A stretch of DNA of 64,000 nt from Agapetus fuscipes (taxonomy: Eukaryota > Arthropoda > Insecta > Trichoptera > Glossosomatidae). The notes beneath the pieces were generated by a model, which made no database searches, was not told the origin of the DNA, and worked only from the letters and a program-made list of their open reading frames with translations. The stretch spans positions 19,101,001 through 19,165,000 of the forward strand of contig OX637332.1 in the NCBI GenBank assembly GCA_951799405.1, in the 5' to 3' direction. Both the position numbers and the translations under genes were made by a program. Below are positions 44,701 to 56,700 of the stretch, in pieces. Numbering within the stretch: position 1 is the stretch's first letter; every line of letters starts with the position of its first letter.

Positions 44701-47700
44701 ATGTTTTGTAAGTCGCCTATTATATGCTATCACACACATATGTAATGGTCATTACCTTAGTTGGTATGCGGTTGACCATCCATGCTGTAGAAAATGGTTC
44801 ACTTTGCCAATGTCACCCCTGTTTCAGGGAAGGACGGCAAAAGTTGCAGGGTGTATGTCCATTTGAGATTTGGGTTTTTATGTTGGAGGTTCACATGCGG
44901 CATGTGCAAGCGCACTCGTACGTATCTGCTTGTGAAAATGCATATAATTTGAATCCCCAATGTTACATATCTTTGCAACTTAGATTAGATAAGTTTAGAT
45001 TACCTACTCATTACTATAATCTATAATCAAAGTTGCGCCCAAAAACAGACGCATGTAAGTTCGCGCTTACAAATGAAAGTCTAAACCTCAAATGCGCATA
45101 GCCCCTATAACTTTTGCCGACTTTCCCTGAAGCAGGGGTGATATTGGTAAAGTGAACTATTATTTACAGTATGGGTGGTCAGCCTCATACCAACCTATAA
45201 TATCTATATTTAAACAAAAATGTCGGGACCAGTTGGCTGTGATTTTATGAAAAATAGGGTTTACTGTAGAACAGTCTGTGCACTGGGTAGTGGCAAATAC
45301 TTTTCATAACCAAAAAATTACAATTGTCTTTAAAAAATAAATAATAAATGTATGAGCATTGAGACAATGAGTCAAGCTGGACCATTAATTTCAGTTAAGA
45401 GCTTAATTGCAAGTTTAAATGCATTTTTGACATACATTGTCTACCTTTGTCCCTATGCAATGCTCACCCTTGCTGTACAATTGTAATGAAGTATTTAAAA
45501 AAGTATATTTTTTTATACAAAGAGATACGAAATGATCATTGTTGAAAGGATTGAAAGGAAGGAAAAAATCAATAAATAAATAAATGTTTCAAAATAAAAC
45601 TGATGACAATATATCAAAAGTTATACTTTCATTTTTAATAGTTCAAAGCTCTAATTACAATTCTTAAGACTATTTTGTTTTAACTTTTTAATAATTACAT
45701 TAAGAATTTTTGGTTTTCTTCTGTGACTTATGATGCTTATTTATTTGTGCACATATCACGTCTGAGTCTGCAAACTATCAAACATTGTATATTTTTCAAA
45801 GCATAATAAAAAAATAAAAATGTTCTGCAAACAGTCAGTAGGAACCCAGTGTTGAACACTGGAATTTTAAACAATAGAATGAATACAAGTAGTAAACTGC
45901 AACTGTGAGTAACAAATACAATTTGTCCCAACTTCTTTTTTAGTCGTATATTACAATTGTATTTACACATCGTCTTCTTTATGGGCCTGTTGCACCAAAC
46001 TCCAATCAGACGAAAATCAAGATTAAGTGTGATTTCTCCCTTTCAAATCAAACAATTGATTGCATATACGTAAGTCAGCTAATGTGAATCATATTTCCTG
46101 TTCAAATTCCATCACATTTTTACCAAATTTCGAGAAATATTTAACCGAGGCCCTTACCAGAACTAAGCAATCAAATTTGATGTTTTAATCAAATATTGAT
46201 TGGAGGTTGTTGCAACAGGCCCTAAATATACACTTACCAACCATTATTTTCCAATTCAGTTATATGATCGAACCATTTTTTTCAGTCCAGCCTTTTCTAA
46301 TCTAATCTCTACGGATGAGAATTAAATTGATTAGGTGTTTACCTCGGAATTGTGTGTAGTTTTGGCAGTGGTGGGCTACCACATTTCTTGCGAGAACTGG
46401 GTAAACCTTGTCCGTGCAAAAATATGGACTTAAAAAACACCAAAACGATTAATCAATTCTGAAACTCCTCGTGTTTGAACTCAAGATTTCTACCATATCT
46501 GCCAATCAATTCTTTCCGTTCTAAATCTAAATCTAAGTTGCAAAGATATATATATTTTGAGATTCATATTAAATGCATGCCCACAAGCAGACACGTATAA
46601 GTTCGCGCTAACACATGCCGCGTGTGGACCTGCAATATAAAAACCCAATCTCAAATGAACATTAGCCCTGCATTTCTTGCCGACCTTCCCTGAAACCGGG
46701 GTTATATTGGCAAAGTGAACCATTTTTTACAGTATGGGTAGTCAGCCTCATACCAACCTATAAGTCAAGGAAATCCGTTATAGTTCGTTAATTCTAAATA
46801 TACCTTTTCTCGTCTTTTATACACGATTTCTCTGCTAAACAATTACTTCTTTATATTATTTAATAACCCGCTGTTCATGCTGGTAGGAATTAGTGCCAAT
46901 ATGTTGAATTGCAATTACCTACGTGCTTCAGCTTTTATGAAGAAGCAGCTTGACCGGTCGATAGCTCAGTTGGTAGAGTGCTTGCATTCCATGCCGTGAG
47001 CTCGGGTTCGAATCCCGCCGAGGCGAGGGTGTCAGAAATGATTTCCCGTTTCGGTGTTTGTTTCAAACCCCAAAATAAAAATGCCGGCAAGGTTTACTCA
47101 GCCTTCACAAGAAATGAGTACCAGTTCTCTCGGGAGCTGGGAAACCCCCACTTCATCTGAAGTGGTTGGCGTAAGGCCGGCCCCCTTACCTGTAAAAATA
47201 AATAGGTTCAACTAGCCACATGCGACCCCTTCGGGGATAACGCGGCAAGAAGTTACACTATATGTGTAGCTTAGTTGCGTTTTTTTTTTTTTTTTTTTGC
47301 GTTTTTGCTTTACGGTAAGTGAAGACCTTGAGATGTGTTTTGCCAGTTTTTCGTGTTCTCAGCCTCTTTTTGCACCGAGATAACACAGCGCCGCGTGATT
47401 TACATTCAAGTTATGTAGATATTAATATGCTTTGTGGACTTACTTAGATAACCGGATTACTGCATACTAATAATCATTAACAGGCTCATAAATACTCTGA
47501 AGAAGTACCTACTTATTAGCTTAAATAATTGAATATTATACCCATTGGGTACCTCTTGCTTATATAAGAACACAAACACTTTAAAACAGTTTGATTTTTA
47601 GATGCGTAATATTAATTAAAACTGACCAAGGAACGAAATCCACGTATCATTGTCCGGTCGATAGCTCAGTTGGTAGAGTGCTTGCATTCCATGCCGTGAG

Positions 47701-50700
47701 CTCGGGTTCAAATCCCACCGAGAGTGTCAGAAATGATTTCCCGTTTCGGTGTTTATTTCAAACCCCAAAATAAAATACCGGCAAGGTTTACTCAGCCTTC
47801 ACAAGAAATGAGTACCAGCCGTCTAGGGAGCTGGGAAACCCCCACTTCAACTGAAGGGGTTGGCGTAAGGCCGGCCACCTCACGTGTAAAAATAAATAAA
47901 AATAAATATGTTCAACTCGCAACATGCGATCCCTTCGGGGATAACGCGGCAAGAAGTTACACTTTATGTGTAGCTTAGTTGTAAAATTGTTATGAGATCC
48001 AACCAATAAATGACAGGTTTCCATCTGTATCCCAAGACTGGTTCACATTAAAACGTAGCGAGTACGGCCAGTAGGAGCAGGCAGAAGAGTGCTCCTCTTC
48101 CCAACTTGACGGAGGACCGAGGGGCCTCAATGTCCTGGAAGGTGAGGACAGAAACTGGCTTCATAAGTTGAACGTTCCATTCTAGTACCCATAGCTGAAT
48201 TAGAGTATTTGTCATTTAAGCTGTTGTTGATACAAAAAAATCATCTCACAAAAAAAAAGCTTCGAGAAAAACCTTGATTCATAAAAACTATTCTAAATGC
48301 AATACCGTCCTTTGATGATTATAAGATGAACTCCGTGATATACTACTAAGATCTGTAAAAAAATGAGATGGCACCGAAAAACTCCAATGTTTATCACATA
48401 CGTTGAAATCTTTGTATTTAATTTTTGCGGCGTTTAACGTTTTCAACCTCTTCAGTTATGTGTAAGAAATATGTAAGAATTTGTGTGTTTGTTTTAAAGT
48501 ACTTACATATAAAGTTGTGTGCATTGTCGTTCAAATTTTTTTATTGAGGTTATTTTCTCGCTTCTGAGTTAAGATAGAGAGTAAGTATTTTCACTGATAA
48601 GTTCGCCATTGGAGATAATTGTTCTTGGTTCTCATAACAATGTAACAGTGGCTTATTATCTTGTGTATAATTAGAAGAGAAAAACAAGCTGTTGTCACTT
48701 TGGTGATAATATAGTTGAACTTTTCTAAGCGATTAGTAATTATTATGATTGTTGGCTCGTACTGCAAAACACTCATAAATCGAAACAATTTATTGAAAAC
48801 TGACCAGTGACCATGCATTAAGAACTGTAACTGTAACTCTGTCGCCATTCCGCTAGGGGTGCCCAGAGCCTCTGCAGAGCTGCCTCCATTTTTTCCTATC
48901 CCTACAAACATCTTTCAATTCATTCATATCCATCACATTTTTCATGCATTTTCTTCTTTTAGATATTCGGATATTTATATGGATACTGATATCCGAATAA
49001 AAATATTTCGGTGTCGTATACAGATATGGAATTATTTCGGATATCCGCTAGTTTTGGATAGTTACGGATATTACGCCGGAGGCATGCAGCATATATGTGT
49101 AACGGCGAGCTAACTATTGCCGCTAATGCATTAAAAGGAGCTGTGTTCCTTCTGTTTTACTCTGGTATATTTAAAAAGAACTATTTATTTACTGTAAAAA
49201 ATGGTTCACTTTGCCAATGTCACCCCTGTTTCAGGGAAGGACGGCAAGAGTTGCAGAGCTTATGTTCATTTGAGATTGGATTTTTATATTGTAGGTCCAC
49301 ATGCGGTATGTGTTAGCGCGAAATTATACATGTCTGCTTGTGGGAATGCATTTAATATAAATCTTAAATGATATATATCTTTGCAGCTTAGATTAGATTA
49401 GATAAGATTATCATCAAAATTTATGATGAATTAGAAAATCATCAAAATAAAAAAAATAGAAAATATTAAAACAAAAAGATAATGATGGTTTACACGAAGC
49501 TATCTGATACTTTTAACATAAATTTACAATAACTAAGGATTATCGATTGTTAAATTTTCACGAACGATACTCCGTTTTACGTAAAAATGCAGGTTTTTTG
49601 AATAAAAAAAAAATCGCAAAAAGTTGATCCCCTTTTGTAGTGTTAAATTCAAAAGTAGTTGAGATTGCAATGTTGTCGTGCAATTTACCTCACTCTTAAT
49701 ACGAAATACTCGTTATGCGAGGTACATGGCAATCGTTCCCAGAGTTGATATTTTTAACTAGAGGTTGTAAAGACGATGTCTTCTAGAAACTGCTCTTCAA
49801 TGTTGGCTCACTTCCTCTGCTAGTTCTTGCAGCAGATCGTGAAAAACCGGCTTTGCCGTGAGCCTCTTGGAGAGAGCCGCATTGGAAAAAATTCACGATC
49901 TAAAACTTCTATTATGCATTCATTTATTACTGTCTTGGTATTTAAAAACAGTTCAAGTATCACAAAAATATCTCAAAAAATGTTAATTTTATTTGTATAA
50001 TCAAGCATGGAAAGCCTGTAAGTGTATGGTTTTACTCTGCAGTCAGAAATCTGACTATAGTCTAACATCTAAGAGACTTTTCTAAAGGTCTTCTACAAAT
50101 TTAAAAGTTTTCAATTGAAAATGCTTGTACTATTATTATGAAATGATGTTGTATTTACTCGCAAAAATATATTTTATCTTCTCTCTGAATTTATGGAAAT
50201 TTTATTTTACTTCAAGCATGAATATATTTTTTCGCTAATTATCTTCTATTTGCGCATAATGTGTCTGATAAAAAGTAAACAGAATCCGTTTGTATATGCT
50301 CTCTTGAGATAAATTTAGCTTCTTTGTTTTGATACACTTCACGTTTGTCATTTTCTTCGTGTTCATGTTTATATATATTTTTAATTATGTTTTTACTTTG
50401 TTTTAGTCTATAATATAAAATAAATATAAAATAAAATAAGTCTGAAATTATTGATTGATATGGTAGATTTATCCTATTTTAGATTGCGTGCGATTTTAAG
50501 GCAAGGATACAGGAAGTACAAATTTAACTTTATCCATGCATGATTTACCCATTATCATGAATAGAAATAACTAATTGGCCAACTTAAAACACTTTATGTA
50601 CAGTAATAGTCACTTATATGGCGATCTTGCTTACATTTGTATTTAAAATTGATGTATATTACTTTTTTTATCACTTTTCAGCATCAAAAACTTAGTCCAA

Positions 50701-53700
50701 TTTCAGAAGAAGTTTAAGATGAAAGATAGTTGCGATGAAAAGACATTTCAAGTCCTTCAATAATATTACATTGCACAAAAAATAGTGCAATATTTATAAC
50801 TTGTGTATGAGATATACCTATATTTAAAATGAATTTCTGAGGGACTCATGCTTCAACCAATGACTGATTTGGTTAGTTTTGCGTCCTTCCAAGATGAATA
50901 AAACAACAGTTTGATTCAGTCTGTAATTTTGATAGCTGTGCATTTTAAAGGCCTATTTCTCGTCACATATTGTTTAATCAATATATATATATATATATAT
51001 ATATATATTTCTTTACGACATTAATGACGATTATCATACATAAAATCGACTTTTAATAAGTAAGATAAAAAATAGCTCTAGTTTTTGTTAGTAAACCTGT
51101 GTTAAAAAACTGTATGTTTGAATTTAGCTCTATGGCAAAGTCTTAAAATATCAGCCTTATGAAAATATTTGCGTAATAAAATTTGTGTTATTGCATGCGT
51201 AAAGGGCATAGTAAATAATTTTTCTTCGTCTATATATTATACGAAATAACCTAACATTACATATTGCAATTGACATTATACTATTTATCATTGTTTTACA
51301 AAATAAAGAGAACTCCCATCGCATATATTACCTACGTATGTATGTTTTTTTAATGCACGAGTGTACAGTTATGCAAACTTAATTTGATTTGGAGACCCAC
51401 CAGGCGGCGAAATGTGGAGTAGGATTTCTTTATTGGTTTATTTGAATTGTGACTGACAAAGAAATGTTAATTTTATTCGCATTCAAAGAGCTAGAGGTCA
51501 GAGACCTTTAAGCTGCTTAAATTTTCATAGACAGGAGTCAAATGTAATCACCTATCTTCGCTTGTTCGACTGCTGTTATGTAACTTTTCCAGAGTTATAT
51601 AACATGTTTTTGTGTGTAATTATTTATAATACATTAGTGCAAAAATATTCACCACAATGAGAGAAAAATATAATAGAGCAGCTGATTGATGATGGGTGAG
51701 GTGAAAAAACATTGATAAAAGGTTAAAATAAAAGATATTTGAGTATTAATTCATAATAATAATTACTTAGCCCACCTTGCAGTATTGCGCGAAATAAAAA
51801 ATCCTTTGAAATATTGCTAATCCTATGTAGCTTGAAGGTGGTCATGCAAGTTTTTTAGATGCGAAGCCAGAACCTGCAAAGTAAAGATAGGTTTTATGCT
51901 GCTGCAAATTTTTGATGAATATTTTATTATTATATTTGTATGTAAAACCGTTTTCCTTATGTTTTAAATACTAAACATTCGTTATTGTTTTTTTCTTTAA
52001 CAGTTTCTTTAATATTTTTTAAAATGTACGTTTTGACTTTTGGATAAGTAAAACATGAAGTAGGTATTTATTGTAAGCCTTTGTAAAAAAATTAACAATT
52101 TCAATTCTATGTTTAATATTAAGTATAATTTAATTTTATTTTAATTTGGATCTGTTATATGTTTAATTCAGAATTTTTGTAACTCATTTTTTATTTTTTT
52201 GTGCTCCTTGACTGATAGGTTGGTATGAGGCTGACCACCCGTGCTGTAAAAATCGGTTCACTTTTTCCAATGCCACCCCGGTTCAGGGAACGGTGGCAGG
52301 AGTTGCAAGGTTTATGTTCATGTGAGGTTTTGCTTATTTGTATGCACACATGCAGAATGTGTAGGCGCGAACCTACATGTGCCTGTGTGTAGGCATACAT
52401 TTCACATGAGCCTTAAATGTTAACATTTCTTTGCAGCTTAGATTATAGATTATAGATGGAAAGTTTTTTTGAAAGGGTATATTATTATTCCTTGACTTAT
52501 AGGTTGGTATGAGGCTGACCACCCATACTGTAAAAAATGGTTCACTTTGCCAATGTCACCCCTGTTTCAGGGAAGGTCGGCAAAAGTTGTGGGGCTTATG
52601 TTCATTTGAGGTTTGGATTTTATTTGTAAGTTCACAATCAGCATTTGTAAGCGCGAACTACACTTGTTGGTTTGTGGGCATACATCTGAGAGCTTTAAAT
52701 GAATATATCCTTGCAACTTAGATTATAGATTATAGATTATAGTATATTACATGAACTGACGAAATTTTTCAAAAACTTTACTTAGGTATGTATATTGAGG
52801 TTGTGAAAACCATAAAAGTATTTTTTCTCATGTATTTCATGAATTTATTAGTCAATAATACCTATAGCCAAAAGGAAATGCTCGTATCATGTAACATTAG
52901 AAATCTGTTATAATTGTAAATATACATACTAGTGATTTTACCAAAGATAAATCGTTATTGAAGTAATTTACTCATGTAACACTTATGTACTCGTAATGTA
53001 ATAAGTGATGCCTTTGTTTATCATGACAGTATTATGGCCGTCTACCAAAATGCAGCAGGTTGCATTATTTGCACTTTACTTGTCTTCTTATCTTCCATGG
53101 ATAACTTATCACTCGTTGCAAATGAATTATTGCAGACATATAACAGGGTCCTAAGCATTTATCATATTTGGAAAATAGTTTTCAAATTAAAATTCATTTG
53201 AAAGAAAATATCACATACTACATCCTATGTATATAATCTATTACAGTATTTAATGTAGTCGACTAAAAAAAACATTTTCCTTTTAATATCTTGGTTTGTA
53301 AAATTGTTAAGGATATCGATAAGGATAAATAACCTGGAAATTTTACAATATATTTTTTTTCTAGATTGTTTTTCCTTAACGTCATTAAATATTTTTTTAC
53401 TTAGATGTACATGACTCATTAAATTATTTTCATCATATCCTATTTTTCACTGACTAATCAATGAGGATCCTGCTAGCAAAAACTCAAGAAAAGCATTTTC
53501 ATTGAAATTAGTCACATATGAGACTATGTATATAAGTTTTCCAAGTACATTTATTTTTTCATTTCATTTTATTTTTCTGCTAAGAGTACGGCTCAATCGC
53601 AATATTTTTGGGTTGCTGTTTTGTTTGTTTGCTACAAGCGTGGTGTCCGCTTTTGGCCAACATAAAGTACGGAGTACCTTGCTGCAAGTATAAAACTTTA

Positions 53701-56700
53701 CCCATGTTTGAAGACAACCAAAAAATGTATTGAAACTTAAATAATAACTCTAGTGAAGTGTTATTTTCTTCACATTGTTAGTACAACGCCACGGTTAAGT
53801 TCAACACGTTGTTTTTACTCGGAGTACAGTTGAAGAGGGGCAACGCCTCTTCAGTGCGCAGAACTGGTTTGCGGTGGTCTTCGAATTCCAAAATGGACTC
53901 ACGATCAACAGACCTGTATTGGATGCCAGAAGTCGCCTTAAAAATACGAGCAGGTACTTGTAGGTGGCATCTTCTTAAACAATTCTCTTTTCAGTCCCTT
54001 GAATATTTTTTATTTACTCAATGTTCAGCTTAATAAAACAGATCTTTCTAATACCAACGGAATCCTGATGATCAAATTTATCAAAAAAAAATATCGCGCA
54101 GAAGAAAAGAAGTGAAATTCTTATAAGATTGAAAACTAAAAAAACCTCATTTGAGGATGTTTTTGTTGATGTGTTTAATGAATAACAACTCAATCAAGTG
54201 GTTTATTATCTTATTTACAAATATATATAAATACTTATGATTCACATTGAATACACGTCCACAAGCAAAACGTGTAAGTTCATGAGTACGCGTGTTTCAT
54301 GTGTACTCATGAAATTTGTTTCTGATTTTATTTTGTAAGTACACATGCAGCATTTGTAAATGCAAACTTACGCGTGTCTGTGTGCATGCATTTTATGTGA
54401 ATTTTAAATGTTTGTATGTCTAGATTATAAATTATAGTATATTTTAATTACAAAATAAATAGTAGGTTGTGTTTGATGTTGTAGAAAACAAGTAATTTTA
54501 GAAAAATCTTACCTTTGTTTAAATAGGATATCCGTGTAAAAAATTATGATAAAGAATTGCATGTGTAATCAAATTATTAAACTTATAATTGCATTCATGA
54601 TGTGAAACCAAAGTAGGCCAGATAAAGTCAGATACTTGTGAGATATTAGATAACGAATTTATGCAACCAGCGTAAAGAATATTATAAAAACTTGGCAGCT
54701 AGAAAAATGGCATTAAAGTAGGGTTGTCATTAGTAACATTGATTGAGTTGAGATATGGCAATTCTAAGATAAAACAAAATGAACGCAACTAAGCCTCTCA
54801 TATTGTAATAATGCGCCGTTTCTAAAGGGTTTGTATGTGCGGTAGGAACCTTTTTACTTGCACAGGCGAGAGGGCCGGCATTACGTCAACAATTCAATTC
54901 AAGTGGGGGTTTCCGTGCTTCCAAAGGTGCAGGTTCTCATAACGGATGAGATAAGCAATTTCCAATGTTGTTTTCTACTTTATTTGGTTTGAAATACATC
55001 CTTGTTAATAAAATCAAGTGATATTTTCTAAAATAATGGTAAGTAAAGTTATCAATCCAGACACAAGATTTGCGCTGATGTTCCATGTGACCTTAAAAAA
55101 GGCATAATCGTAAAATAAACATATCCTCTTCTAAACGGTCTTATTCATTATATTGCTTGAACCCAAAACCAGAGTTATACCAGCATATTAGTGGGAAAAC
55201 CGTATTTATACTGGTTTAAAAATTAACAACATTTTTATGAATAAGGCGGTTTTCATCTTCCATAAAATAAAGATGGTAAATGGTTTCCATTTAAAAATTA
55301 TTTTTCAGAAATAATACAATCATTTTTTCAATAACTTTCATCTCACATTTACTTGGTAACAAATCTGACAACCCTACATGTAGTAAACTGCTTTACTGAA
55401 GTGGGAAATTAGAAATCTGCTAAACGTACCCAGCACGTACGTGTAGGTGTGCATTTACTATCTAATGCACCTCAATTTAGCGCCTACCTGACTTATTGCA
55501 TGTCTTAGAAGTAAAATATTTAAAAGAGAGATATCGCGAGATAATCGTTAGAAACCCACAATAATTTATAATGTAATTTCTTCGATGTTTCTGATTTGTC
55601 AAGCTAATCATCTCACCGCTGAGGTATCAGAGTATTGAATATATTTTGCAAAACGTTGCTCTCACGTCTCAGTGACAAATTTTGAAGCAATGATAATGAC
55701 AAACCATGGATTACTAACTCGAAAGAGTAAAGGCAATTCTAGAAAGTCGTGTTTTCAAAATACTTGAAGGAGTTTAGTCTACAGAATAATTTAATTTTTT
55801 TCATTTCGCTTCTTATAAACAATAAATTAGTATTCGTTTCACGCTCATGTCCTATTCAAAGTCAAGACTAGCATTAAATGTGTGTGTAGGTACCTACTGC
55901 TTATTAATTGATTGCATTGGTGTGTGTGGAGAAGCAGTATTCTGGCCAGTTTTTTAGTGCCAACTTGTCATTAGCCAACAACGAATATACATTTTTGGAA
56001 TAGATATATATTTTTGGAATTATATAGATGGAATAGGATTATTTGGATAGCCCCACTATTTGTTAATGATTAAAAGAATGAAAAGTTTTTTGCAACATCT
56101 GACGTACTTATTATATAAAATTCATTTATAAAAATACTTGCATAGTAAGAAAATATCGATTGTATTAAAAACTTAAACAGTCATAGCTTGGTAATGATGA
56201 TGGTTTTTATTTTTATTTATCTTTTTAAGACATGAAAAACAGACCATGACTGTCATTTCTTATCCTTAGTCTCTTGGTGAATTCGAAAAAAAATATTGTT
56301 TCGAAATATTGGGCAGCGTTTAAATTATTTCTAAAAATATTTTTTAATTGTTTTGCACCAATTGCAGATTTCCTCTAAATTAAGACACAATGGGTAATAT
56401 AATACGTAGGTATTATATTTTTTAATTCATTGAGCAAAAGAAAATCAATGGTTACGATCATACTTTTTTATGAAGTACTTAAATCGATCGAATTCGAAAA
56501 ATCATACAAAAGTTAATGGGGACTCTGGTTCATTTACAATTGATTATCTGAAGATCGCTTTATTTTTAAATTTAAAATAGCTTGTTAACTTTAACTCAAA
56601 ATCACTAAAAAACAGATGAATCATTTATACATGGAATAATCATGAAAACAATAAGAATGAAAAAAGTACTTTCACGTAATGAAAATATTTTATTTCAACG

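Noticed and set aside
44724..45026. About 60-100 codon frames beginning [16 protein letters not shown] or similar, seen in several places
   Set aside because: They recur only inside R220 copies, at different truncations and with frameshifts. This is repeat sequence and not a gene family.
46954..47027. tRNA gene with A and B boxes
   Set aside because: The acceptor stem does not pair, the same head recurs on several full SINE bodies, and the downstream body is shared. It is a SINE head.
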